A stretch of 20,504 nt of DNA from Pontimonas sp. (lineage in GTDB: Bacteria; Actinomycetota; Actinomycetes; Actinomycetales; Microbacteriaceae). How positions within the stretch are numbered: the first letter of the stretch is position 1; each line of letters begins with the position of its first letter. Location of the stretch: contig JAFMKX010000016.1 of assembly GCA_017852615.1 (NCBI GenBank), positions 1-20,504 of the forward strand. The letters are read 5' to 3'. Below are positions 1-6,580 of this stretch, in pieces. The notes beneath the pieces are model-generated. The model was not told the DNA's origin and made no database searches. It saw only the letters and a program-made list of their open reading frames with translations. Both the position numbers and the translations under genes were made by a program.

Positions 1-317
1 AGCTTGCGCTCGCGCATGGCAAGGAAAAGCGGGAAAGTAAACGCGAAGGCTGTGACGCCAGAGAGCACGATATAGAGCCACACCCGTTTCATCCCTAGCT
101 TTCGCCCTTCCATAATCATGAAGGCGGATCCTGCAATGGCGGCGATGAGTAAGTCGAGGGAAAGCACCCAGTCGACCGGGGAGCCAAACCACGCAGAAAT
201 GTAGTTCGCCTGGGAAACAGAGGCGATGCCGTTGAACACCCAAGCCGTAATCAAACCCGCAAGGGACACCATGAGGTAGAAGATGAATCTGCCGTGATGA
301 GGATTAGTTTTCGTCAT
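1..317 (-). CDS. DUF2834 family membrane protein (3' end beyond window)
   Basis: Minus-strand frame starting at the ATG at 317 and open to the window edge (105 codons seen, C-terminus missing). The protein begins MTKTNPHHGRF and has about three hydrophobic segments: residues 11-30, 48-68 and 80-100. The end of the visible part reads GMKRVWLYIVLSGVTAFAF, followed by FPLFLAMRER. This 'R-x-x-GMKR-xW-x-Y' turn followed by 'FAF-x-FPLFLA-x-RE' is what I associate with DUF2834 proteins, short integral membrane proteins of unknown function common in Actinobacteria. The start is supported by a TAACCT -10 hexamer seven bases upstream and no Shine-Dalgarno, i.e. a leaderless start. It diverges from the gene at 383. 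The family call is from memory of the pattern; membrane location is clear, function unknown. Confidence 0.75.
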   Translation of the reverse strand, partial: MTKTNPHHGRFIFYLMVSLAGLITAWVFNGIASVSQANYISAWFGSPVDWVLSLDLLIAAIAGSAFMIMEGRKLGMKRVWLYIVLSGVTAFAFTFPLFLAMRERK

Positions 318-324
318 GGTGCCT

Positions 325-330
325 AGGTTA
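325..330 (-). promoter_or_regulatory. -10 element of leaderless promoter for the DUF2834 gene
   Basis: TAACCT on the minus strand ends seven bases before the ATG at 317, which puts the expected transcription start on or beside the start codon. There is no purine-rich ribosome binding site between them and no convincing -35. Confidence 0.5.
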
Positions 331-368
331 GTCCGAGGGCGTGGGGGGATTTCTTACCTGGTGTGCTC

Positions 369-374
369 TAGCGT
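369..374 (+). promoter_or_regulatory. -10 element upstream of the gene at 383
   Basis: TAGCGT lies eight bases before the ATG at 383 with no Shine-Dalgarno in between, consistent with a leaderless or almost leaderless mRNA. The spacing is one or two bases longer than at other such sites in the window, so this is a weaker call. Confidence 0.4.
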
Positions 375-382
375 TAAGCGTC

Positions 383-1012
383 ATGTCTGAGTATCCAAAG
401 CCCGTCAAGATGAGCGCGGATCGTCTGGCAGCGGTCGTGGACAATCAGGTTGTGGGCGACAGCGTTGACCCGGCGCACAAGTCAGCCCTAGCCCACGCGA
501 CAGCGGAAGCCCTGATTTATCGCGAGGCGCCCAGCGACCCAGCCATTGTGGAGCGGTTGGTGGTGTTTGCTGATGAACATGGCCTTGATGTCTTGGCATC
601 ATTGTGGTCCGAGGCCCACCCCACGAGCTTGCCCGGTGCGTTATGGCGCCTCTATCTGGTCCGTGCTGCACTTCGTCACACCATAGAAAATTCGCGGGTG
701 TTGTTTCAAGAAGGCGTAGATCAACTCAACACCATTGACCAAGTCGTCGCGGGCGCTCCGGACCCGCTGGATACCAAGGGCTTAGAAAAAGTACTTGATG
801 ATGTCCTTCGGGGAGCTTTCAGTGGTGACCTTGCGCAGGCGCTGGAAAGAGCAGCAGCAATTGCACGCGCAATTTCGGCAGGCTCTTTGCATTATTCCTG
901 GATTAACGAACGAGACGCTCACGACTTGGCGACCAGGTCGCTCAACTGGAGCATTATTGCCCGGGAGCTCTCGACCAGTGCCACAACAGCCCGCGAGGGA
1001 AAGCTGAGCTAG
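383..1012 (+). CDS. Conserved alpha-helical hypothetical protein
   Basis: A 209-residue protein from the ATG at 383 (MSEYPKPVKM...). The frame extends upstream to 341, but that stretch runs through the probable -10 hexamer, so the internal ATG is the better start. The sequence is soluble, mostly helical and acidic, with no signal peptide or membrane segment. Recognisable patches are 'DEHGLDVLASLWSEA' and 'SLPGALWRLYLVRAALR' in the first half and 'AFSGDLAQALERAAAIARAISAG' split over a helix near residues 145-170. I recall a family like this in Microbacteriaceae genomes that is often labelled 'DNA-directed RNA polymerase subunit beta'. Nothing in the sequence resembles RpoB, so that label should not be trusted. 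It converges on mutT1, with the candidate RNA at 1042-1123 between them. Function unknown. Confidence 0.8.
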   Translation: MSEYPKPVKMSADRLAAVVDNQVVGDSVDPAHKSALAHATAEALIYREAPSDPAIVERLVVFADEHGLDVLASLWSEAHPTSLPGALWRLYLVRAALRHTIENSRVLFQEGVDQLNTIDQVVAGAPDPLDTKGLEKVLDDVLRGAFSGDLAQALERAAAIARAISAGSLHYSWINERDAHDLATRSLNWSIIARELSTSATTAREGKLS

Positions 1013-1028
1013 GGGCTTATCGGCAGCT

Positions 1029-1037
1029 TGGTAGAAT
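1029..1037 (+). promoter_or_regulatory. Extended -10 promoter for the candidate RNA
   Basis: TGG followed by TAGAAT is a TGN-extended -10 element, sitting 17 bases after the stop codon of the upstream gene. The expected start point, around 1042-1044, coincides with the 5' edge of a 14-bp RNA stem. No good -35 hexamer is present, which is acceptable for an extended -10 promoter. Confidence 0.5.
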
Positions 1038-1041
1038 GGGA

Positions 1042-1123
1042 GGGCTAGGTCGTAGTAACCCCGGGCTCCATCATTAGCCGCTTCGAGCGGCCACGCGCCG
1101 AGAGGCGTTCTGCGGCCTAGCTC
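1042..1123 (+). ncRNA. Candidate structured non-coding RNA (three-way junction)
   Basis: Bases 1042-1055 pair with 1110-1123 in 14 consecutive pairs, three of them G-U. Inside that stem are a perfect 6-bp hairpin with loop TCG (1077-1091) and a 5-bp hairpin (1095-1108) capped by GAGA, a GNRA tetraloop. A stretch at 1056-1076 stays unpaired. The G-U pairs become A-C mismatches on the opposite strand, and the GNRA loop exists only on the plus strand, so the plus orientation is favoured. An extended -10 promoter ends a few bases before the first stem base. No open reading frame is evident. It does not look like SRP RNA, 6S RNA, tmRNA, RNase P RNA or a tRNA. The 3' edge overlaps the stop codon of mutT1 on the other strand. 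It could instead be a large bidirectional terminator, though there is no T-tract. Confidence 0.5.
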
Positions 1124-2078
1124 AGTCTTTACTCCACAAGGGCGGTTGGTGGGTTTCTATTGCCACAATCTGTGGTGTGTCGGAGTCTTTGGAGAAATGA
1201 AGGACACTAAAACTCCCGACGCCTAACGTTGCTGCGTCGGAGAGTGCTGTGTAAGAGCCACCGTGGCCAAGCTCCGCTGCGGCTGAGACCAGCTGAGGCA
1301 GGACGGGCCCATGAGAACACATCACCGTAGGCATTTTCTGGGACACTCGCTTTTCGACAGCTCGAAAGGTCTTTGTGCCCTGGGAATCGTAGGCATCTTG
1401 GCTGAGCGATTTGGAGGACTTAAGTTCTAAGCCGGTTTTTTCTATCAAAGGCTCCATTGTCGCTTGGCACCTGGTTGCCGTGCTTGAGATGGCACGAAGA
1501 GGGCCAAAAGCTCGAATTCCACCGGCGATATTGCGAGCTTGGATTAAGCCTTTGTGCAACAGAGGCCTGGTGTGATCTGGGCCATCCCAGTTCTCGGGGG
1601 GCATGGCCTTGCCGTGGCGGACCAAAATCAGCGGAAAGGTCCGTGCCCGACCTGTGTCAAAAAGTGACTGGAAGTTGTCAAGAATCTCTGCGTCGTGCTC
1701 ATAGGTCAGCTTCTTCCGTGCCTTCTTGATTCCAACCCATTCCAGGGCGTAAATTTCATCGTTGGATTCAAAGGGCGTGCGCTCCGCCGCACCGGCATCG
1801 ACTTCAGCAGCCCAGTAGTGGACCTCTTTGGGCTTTCTGCTCGGAAGCAGGTAATCCACTCGGCCTAAATATGCACCGAGTATGACGTTTAAGCCGGTTT
1901 CTTCGAGAATTTCCCGCTGAGCAGTTTCGGGAACAGTTTCCCCCGGGTCAACTTTGCCTTTAGGAAGCGAAACGTCTTGGTGCTGGGTTCGATGCACCAG
2001 GAGCACGCGAAGCTCACCATCGACGATCTTCCAGCACACCGCCCCGCCGGCAACCACGGTTTCTGGTGACTTACTCAT
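1122..2078 (-). CDS. mutT1: MutT1-type Nudix hydrolase fused to a histidine phosphatase domain
   Basis: 318 residues in two domains. The N-terminal Nudix domain carries a full Nudix box from G41 to about L63 (GKVDPGE...REILEETGL). The C-terminal half is a histidine phosphatase domain beginning LILVRHGKA (R154-H155-G156), with later conserved patches 'STATRCQATMEPL' and 'CSHGPVLPQL'. This architecture and length match mycobacterial MutT1, which hydrolyses 8-oxo-(d)GTP and diadenosine polyphosphates and so cleans the nucleotide pool. In mycobacteria mutT1 also lies next to ppk. The start ATG overlaps the ppk stop as ATGA (2075-2078), which implies translational coupling. The 3' end meets the candidate RNA coming from the other direction. 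Identification is confident; exact substrate range is inferred from the family. Confidence 0.93.
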   Translation of the reverse strand: MSKSPETVVAGGAVCWKIVDGELRVLLVHRTQHQDVSLPKGKVDPGETVPETAQREILEETGLNVILGAYLGRVDYLLPSRKPKEVHYWAAEVDAGAAERTPFESNDEIYALEWVGIKKARKKLTYEHDAEILDNFQSLFDTGRARTFPLILVRHGKAMPPENWDGPDHTRPLLHKGLIQARNIAGGIRAFGPLRAISSTATRCQATMEPLIEKTGLELKSSKSLSQDAYDSQGTKTFRAVEKRVSQKMPTVMCSHGPVLPQLVSAAAELGHGGSYTALSDAATLGVGSFSVLHFSKDSDTPQIVAIETHQPPLWSKD

Positions 2079-4258
2079 CGACTCGGCACTCCACGTTTCT
2101 TATTGATGATTTCGATCATGGTGTCCTGTTGGACATCACCGAGAAGCGTGCCATCCTTGCCGCGGGAGTGGCGAACCCACGCTCCGGTGTTATCCAGGCT
2201 CCAGGATTGCATGTCATCGCTCATTCCGCGCGAAAGCTGGCCGTCGCACTGGTCAATATGGCTCTGGTCTGTAATCTGAATTAACGCTTCGATGCGTCGA
2301 TCGAGGTTACGGTGCATCATGTCCGCACTTCCGATGTAGACAATCGGCTCGCCCGCATTCTCAAACCAGAAGATTCGAGAGTGCTCTAGGTAACGCCCCA
2401 AAACACTCTTGACCGTGATGTTGTCACTGAGCCCTTCCACACCGGGCAGAAGGGCACAAATGCCACGAACCCAAATCTCTACGCCAACGCCAGCCATGCT
2501 TGCCCGATACAGCGCGTCGATGATGACCTCATCGACTAAGGAATTTAGCTTCAGTCGAATTCGGGCAGGTTTACCCGCTTCGTGATTCGCTATTTCATTG
2601 CTGATCAGCCGCAGGAGCCCTTTTCGCAAATAGCGCGGAGCCACGAGCATCCGTTTGTATTTCTTCTCAATGGCATAACCGGATAGTTCGTTGAATAACC
2701 GGGTGAGTTCCTTACCCACTTGGTTATCAGCGGTGAAATATCCGTAATCCTCATAGATCCGGCTGGTCTTCGGGTTGTAGTTTCCGGTCCCCACATGCGA
2801 GTAGTGGCCCAGTGATCCATCCGATTCTTGCCTAATCACCAGAGCTAATTTGCAGTGGGTTTTGAGCCCGACAAGCCCATAGACGACGTGGACGCCGGCT
2901 TTTTCGAGCTTTCGTGCCCAGGAGATATTGGCCTCTTCATCAAACCTGGCTTTGATTTCCACTAAAGCCAATACCGACTTGCCAGCCTCTGCGGCTCGAA
3001 TCAGAGATTCAATAATCGGGCTGTCACCACTGGTTCGATAGAGGGTTTGCTTGATAGCGAGCACTTTGGGGTCCGTCGCCGCCTGTTCCAAGAACGCCTG
3101 AACACTGGTGGCAAAGGATTCATAGGGGTGATGAACAAGGACGTCGCCTGCGCGCAAAGAGCGGAAAATGTTGGGCTTCTCAGTCGGTTCTGAGGGAAGA
3201 AGTTGGGTAGAGGTCACCGGAAGATGGGGTGGATATTTCAGGTCAGGGCGATCGAACGTACTGATTTCGAACAACCCTGTTAACCCCAAGGGGGCGGGTA
3301 GACGGTAAACCTCTTGCTCCGTGATGCCTAGTTCCCCAATGAGCAACTCAAGTGTCACCGGGTCCATGTCGTCGGTGATTTCCAAGCGAATAGGGGGGCC
3401 AAAGCGGCGACGAAGCAGCTCACGCTCGAGGGCTTGAATCAGATTTTCACTTTCGTCTTCATCAATTTCAACATCCTCATTTCTGGTCACCCGAAATTCT
3501 TGATGCTCCAGTACTTCCATTCCGGGGAAGAGCTCTTGAACGTGGTGGGAAATGAGGTCTTCGATGGGAATGAAGCGCGAGCGACCGGTGCCATCATCGG
3601 GCAGGGGGATAAACCTTGAAAGGATGGGCGGGACTTTCAACCGGGCAAATTCAATACTTTTTGTTTTGGGGTGTCGAATGCGAACGGAGAGGTTGAGCGA
3701 CAGTCCTGAAATGTAGGGGAAAGGGTGTGCGGGATCCACCGCGAGGGGCATCAACACGGGAAAGATCTGCTCGCTAAAGAGCTCATCCAATCTCTCTTGA
3801 TCAGCGTCGTCGAGATCGCTCCACGATTCGATATGAATGTCGTTCTCATCCAGTGCCGGTTTCACCAGATCGTGGAAAGCGCGCGCATGGCGCTCTTGTA
3901 GCTCATGGGCCATCTGAGAAATATCGTCCAAGACTTGCTGGGCTGATCGCCCCGTATTGGTGGGAACCGCAATTCCGGTGACGATGCGACGCTTGAGTCC
4001 CGCAACCCTGACCATAAAGAATTCGTCTAAGTTGCTGGCAAAAATTGCTAAGAAATTGACTCTTTCCAGCAGCGGGGTTTCAGGGTCTTCCGCCAGTTCC
4101 AACACCCTCTGGTTAAAGGCCAGCCAGCTCAGCTCCCGGTCGAGATAGCGCTCAATGGGCAAGTCATCCGTTATCGGGGGGGTTCCTTCATCGAAGTCGT
4201 CGCTAAAGTCACCGCTAACCCCGGCGGTCACGTCGTATTCGGCGCGAATATCGTTCAC
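2075..4258 (-). CDS. ppk: Polyphosphate kinase 1
   Basis: 727 residues, normal length for PPK1, which reversibly transfers the gamma-phosphate of ATP onto long polyphosphate chains. The N-terminal part has the usual 'RYLDRELSWLAFNQRVL' and 'SNLDEFFMVRVAG' patches. The catalytic C-terminal part has KTHCK (H468, the expected phospho-histidine), 'SHVGTGNYN' and 'YLEHSRIFWF' (H626). The two histidines are 158 residues apart, close to the spacing in E. coli Ppk (H435 and H592). The start is GTG at 4258 with no Shine-Dalgarno; CACAAT six bases upstream is a possible -10, so the mRNA may be leaderless. Two 11-nt Pho-box-like repeats lie 41-62 bases upstream of the start. Downstream mutT1 is coupled through an ATGA overlap, and glnR lies 89 bases upstream on the same strand. 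Confidence 0.97.
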   Translation of the reverse strand: MNDIRAEYDVTAGVSGDFSDDFDEGTPPITDDLPIERYLDRELSWLAFNQRVLELAEDPETPLLERVNFLAIFASNLDEFFMVRVAGLKRRIVTGIAVPTNTGRSAQQVLDDISQMAHELQERHARAFHDLVKPALDENDIHIESWSDLDDADQERLDELFSEQIFPVLMPLAVDPAHPFPYISGLSLNLSVRIRHPKTKSIEFARLKVPPILSRFIPLPDDGTGRSRFIPIEDLISHHVQELFPGMEVLEHQEFRVTRNEDVEIDEDESENLIQALERELLRRRFGPPIRLEITDDMDPVTLELLIGELGITEQEVYRLPAPLGLTGLFEISTFDRPDLKYPPHLPVTSTQLLPSEPTEKPNIFRSLRAGDVLVHHPYESFATSVQAFLEQAATDPKVLAIKQTLYRTSGDSPIIESLIRAAEAGKSVLALVEIKARFDEEANISWARKLEKAGVHVVYGLVGLKTHCKLALVIRQESDGSLGHYSHVGTGNYNPKTSRIYEDYGYFTADNQVGKELTRLFNELSGYAIEKKYKRMLVAPRYLRKGLLRLISNEIANHEAGKPARIRLKLNSLVDEVIIDALYRASMAGVGVEIWVRGICALLPGVEGLSDNITVKSVLGRYLEHSRIFWFENAGEPIVYIGSADMMHRNLDRRIEALIQITDQSHIDQCDGQLSRGMSDDMQSWSLDNTGAWVRHSRGKDGTLLGDVQQDTMIEIINKKRGVPSR

Positions 4259-4298
4259 TCTCGATATTGTGGCACCACTTAGCTCACAATGGCAGGCC

Positions 4299-4320
4299 TC
4301 AGGGTGAACACAGGGTTAAT
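4299..4320 (-). promoter_or_regulatory. Pho-box-like direct repeat upstream of ppk
   Basis: Read on the minus strand there are two adjacent 11-nt units, ATTAACCCTGT and GTTCACCCTGA, sharing 7 of 11 positions. The second contains GTTCACC, the core known for the Streptomyces PhoP box and close to the mycobacterial RegX3 site. The repeat lies 41-62 bases upstream of the ppk GTG start, a typical distance for activation by an OmpR-family regulator. With regX3 encoded 5 kb away, phosphate-starvation control of ppk is the natural reading. Binding is inferred. Confidence 0.6.
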
Positions 4321-4341
4321 CGCGACTAGGTCCAGGGAGAG

Positions 4342-4353
4342 GCCTAATTAGGC
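4342..4353 (-). terminator. Small palindrome overlapping the glnR stop codon
   Basis: GCCTAATTAGGC is a perfect 12-bp palindrome that includes the TAA stop of glnR (minus strand). It may act as a weak stop or operator; there is no loop room for a conventional terminator hairpin and no T-tract, so the role is unclear. Confidence 0.2.
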
Positions 4354-5073
4354 AGAACCATTCGCGGGGGAGGAGCTCCTGGTGGAGGAATCCTCCAGGG
4401 AGTCCGCTTCGTCTGGGGTGTCAGTCACGGTAAAGCGGTAGCCCACGTTGCGCACAGTGCCAATCAGGGATTCCATATCGCCAAGCTTTGCTCGAAGGCG
4501 TCTGACATGAACGTCCACTGTTCTGGTGCCGCCGAAGTAGTCGTATCCCCACACTTCGCTCAAGAGCTGCTCTCGTGTGAATACCCGCTGGGGATGGCCA
4601 GCAAGGAAACGAAGAAGTTCGAATTCCTTAAACGTGAGATCAAGAGCGCGACCATTGACTTTGGCTTGATAGCTCACTTCATCAATGGTGACGCCTGAGG
4701 CAGAGATCATGTGATCATCGGCTTCCTTGACGCTCTTGGTGGTCATCAAACGGATCCGTGCATCAACTTCCCCCGGGCCGGCGGAGGACAACACCACGTC
4801 GTCAAAACCCCACTCAGAATTCACAGCGGGCATTCCTGCTTCGGACACCACCACCAGAAGTGCTGCGGAAATTCCTGTGGTGGTGAGGATGCGACACAGC
4901 GCTTTGGCCTGGGATAAATCTCCCCTCGCATCGACCATGACGACATCCGCAACGGGAGCGTTCACTAATGAAGCTGGCTGGGCGGGAATGGTCCGTACTT
5001 TGTGGCCTAAAAGACCAAGAGCAGGGAGAACTTGTGCGCCATCATCTGAGCTCAGGGCAAGGATGCTCGCCAT
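4348..5073 (-). CDS. glnR: GlnR-type orphan response regulator (nitrogen control)
   Basis: 241 residues with an N-terminal receiver-like domain and a C-terminal OmpR-type winged helix (about residues 135-215, 'LDLTFKEFELLRFLAGHPQRV', 'SEVWGYDYFGGTRTVDVHVRRLR', 'GTVRNVGYRF', read as separate patches). The receiver resembles actinobacterial GlnR: 'VLPALGLLGHKVRTIPA' and 'VMVDARGDLSQAKALCR', with D48 at the position that stays unphosphorylated in GlnR. No partner kinase lies beside it. GlnR is the global activator of ammonium and glutamine assimilation in Actinobacteria. Residues beyond about 220 form a Ser/Asp-rich tail. The ATG at 5073 is preceded by a G-rich stretch (GAGGTGAGGTC) that can serve as ribosome binding site. 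It diverges from the small membrane protein gene at 5135 and precedes ppk on the same strand. Confidence 0.9.
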   Translation of the reverse strand: MASILALSSDDGAQVLPALGLLGHKVRTIPAQPASLVNAPVADVVMVDARGDLSQAKALCRILTTTGISAALLVVVSEAGMPAVNSEWGFDDVVLSSAGPGEVDARIRLMTTKSVKEADDHMISASGVTIDEVSYQAKVNGRALDLTFKEFELLRFLAGHPQRVFTREQLLSEVWGYDYFGGTRTVDVHVRRLRAKLGDMESLIGTVRNVGYRFTVTDTPDEADSLEDSSTRSSSPANGSA

Positions 5074-5122
5074 AGCGACCTCACCTCACTTCCCGCACGT
5101 TTACCCCAGTGTACCTGGCGTC

Positions 5123-5128
5123 TATCCT
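5123..5128 (+). promoter_or_regulatory. -10 element of leaderless promoter for the gene at 5135
   Basis: TATCCT ends six bases before the GTG at 5135 and no ribosome binding site intervenes. This supports both the promoter and the choice of GTG as start. Confidence 0.5.
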
Positions 5129-5134
5129 GGTGTC

Positions 5135-5401
5135 GTGGCGCATTTTTTCAGCAACATTGTTCCGGTATGGGTAGTAACCGCCCTCGGTGTCGTTTTGGTG
5201 GGCCTTTTTGTGGGAGTGGACCACCGAGTATCGAGCATGGTGGCAGTACTGGCGGCCTCGATTCTGATGGCGTTTGTTCTTCAAGTAGTGGCCTATCAAT
5301 CTGGGGGATTAGTCGGCAGGCTTTCCTTAGCGCTGACCGGGAGTGTGCTGTTAACTGCCCTGGCCGCCGTGGTGTTTCAGGTGTTGAGCGTCGTAGACTA
5401 G
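5135..5401 (+). CDS. Small three-helix membrane protein
   Basis: 88 residues from the GTG at 5135 (read as M-AHFFSNIVPVW). The frame is open much further upstream, but that part lies antisense to glnR and has no other well-placed start near this point. Three hydrophobic segments are evident at about residues 9-27, 33-52 and 60-85, with only short loops (GVDHRVSS, AYQSGGLVGR) between them. No motif or family is recognised. It heads a set of three closely spaced plus-strand genes: 5135, the 36-codon gene at 5406, and the YgfZ-type gene at 5521. The region between it and glnR is only 61 bp and must carry both promoters. Function unknown; real-gene status rests on membrane character, tight spacing and the -10 element. 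Confidence 0.75.
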   Translation: MAHFFSNIVPVWVVTALGVVLVGLFVGVDHRVSSMVAVLAASILMAFVLQVVAYQSGGLVGRLSLALTGSVLLTALAAVVFQVLSVVD

Positions 5402-5405
5402 AGGC

Positions 5406-5516
5406 ATGCTTCTCGCACTTGAAATTTTCTTCCTCGGGCTGTTGGCCCTTGCCTCTCTTGCCATTGCCTGGGTTTCTGGCATCGTGTTGGTGAATCTTTT
5501 TAGAGGCCAGCGCTAA
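5406..5516 (+). CDS. 36-residue single-pass membrane protein
   Basis: ATG at 5406, four bases after the preceding stop, to TAA at 5514-5516. The product begins MLLALEIFFLGLLALASLAI, continues as one hydrophobic helix and ends NLFRGQR. One membrane-spanning helix with a short basic C-terminus fits a small membrane protein. The start of the next gene follows four bases after the stop, so it appears to be part of a three-gene unit. I recall very short membrane proteins with a similar basic ending next to YgfZ-type genes in related actinobacteria, but cannot verify it here. Function unknown. Confidence 0.65.
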   Translation: MLLALEIFFLGLLALASLAIAWVSGIVLVNLFRGQR

Positions 5517-5520
5517 GTCA

Positions 5521-6561
5521 GTGACACCCGCCGCGGCAAAACAGCAAAGTCCCGTGGAAAGTTCGGGGGATGTCCTTCGCCATCAGCGCCTGCTGGTCTC
5601 GGGGCAAGCGCGGGTGGATTGCTCGGACTCTGAGCTAGTTATTATCTCCGGGCCAGATCGACTGGTGTGGCTTAATTCGCTGATAACCCAACGGGTAGAT
5701 GATCTTCTCCCAGGACAAACGAGAGAGTCCCTGATTCTCGACCCCCAGGGAAAAATCGAGTTCGCGTTTCTTATAGCCGATGATGGCGTCTCAACCTGGC
5801 TTTTGGTGGAGGCTCCCTATGGTGAAGCGTTGCGGAATTGGCTCGCCTCCATGGTGTTTCGCATGGATGTTTCTCTCACCCATCGTGGGGACCTTCGCAT
5901 TGTGGGCTCGAGTGGTTCCCTGCCCCACTCCGAAGTGTTGATGGAGTTCGTGGATCCCTGGCCCAGAGTCAGCGAAGGTTCCACGGGTTACGCCACGGAG
6001 CCTCATCTGGGGTCTTCCTGGCAGATGACATATAGCGTTCTTGCCAGCACCGTGGAGCCCAGTGACTTTGAAAGCCTCGAGCGAGAGGCGCTAGTGCCCC
6101 CGGTGGCTTTAGATGGCTTGATGATTGCCGCGGCGCGACCAACGATGAGCGAAGTGGATGAGAAGGCTTTGCCTCATGAGCTGGATTGGCTAAGAACCGC
6201 TGTTCATCTGGATAAAGGTTGCTATCGAGGCCAAGAAACCGTGGCCAAAGTTCACAATTTGGGCCATCCACCCAGGAGGCTCACACTTCTTCATCTTGAT
6301 GGCTCACACTCCACCCTTCCCAGGGCGGGTGATGTGCTCACCAACGGAGATAAAGCGGTGGGGTTGATCACCCGGGCAGGGTGGCATTACGAACTGGGTC
6401 CCATCGCTTTGGCTTTGCTTAAGCGCACCACGCCAGTGGAGGCGCAACTTGAGGTGGCCTGCGAGGGTGTTGTCATTGCTGCCACGCAAGAGGTGATTGT
6501 GCCCCCCGGTGCTGGAGCGACCAGGGGTGTCCCGCGATTACCGCGACTGTCGAAGCGCTAG
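5521..6561 (+). CDS. ygfZ: YgfZ/GcvT-domain folate-binding protein
   Basis: 346 residues starting at GTG 5521, four bases after the upstream stop. The sequence is related to the glycine cleavage T-protein fold: an N-terminal 'LVIISGPDRLVWLNSLITQ' patch, 'LDPQGKIEFAF', and the diagnostic motif KGCYRGQE at residues 232-239 (C234 conserved). YgfZ/IbaG-type proteins bind folate and help assemble or repair certain iron-sulfur enzymes and affect tRNA modification; they lack aminomethyltransferase activity. The C-terminus has the expected beta-barrel region ('AGDVLTNGDKAVGLITRAG'). It follows two small membrane protein genes and is followed after 19 bases by gpmA, which has its own leaderless promoter. 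Family assignment is firm; the precise client protein is unknown. Confidence 0.9.
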   Translation: MTPAAAKQQSPVESSGDVLRHQRLLVSGQARVDCSDSELVIISGPDRLVWLNSLITQRVDDLLPGQTRESLILDPQGKIEFAFLIADDGVSTWLLVEAPYGEALRNWLASMVFRMDVSLTHRGDLRIVGSSGSLPHSEVLMEFVDPWPRVSEGSTGYATEPHLGSSWQMTYSVLASTVEPSDFESLEREALVPPVALDGLMIAAARPTMSEVDEKALPHELDWLRTAVHLDKGCYRGQETVAKVHNLGHPPRRLTLLHLDGSHSTLPRAGDVLTNGDKAVGLITRAGWHYELGPIALALLKRTTPVEAQLEVACEGVVIAATQEVIVPPGAGATRGVPRLPRLSKR

Positions 6562-6568
6562 GAATTAG

Positions 6569-6574
6569 TAGGCT
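6569..6574 (+). promoter_or_regulatory. -10 element of leaderless promoter for gpmA
   Basis: TAGGCT ends six bases before the gpmA ATG with no Shine-Dalgarno in between. The same hexamer with the same 6-nt gap is found before senX3. Confidence 0.6.
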
Positions 6575-6580
6575 TGGGCT

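Noticed and set aside
1042..1123. Plain intrinsic terminator shared by the two convergent genes
   Set aside because: No T-tract in either direction, multi-branched fold with strand-specific G-U pairs and GNRA loop, and a promoter at its edge. Not fully excluded.
4727..5134. Long N-terminal extension of the small membrane protein at 5135
   Set aside because: Antisense to glnR and of shadow-like composition; the GTG at 5135 with its -10 hexamer is a better start.
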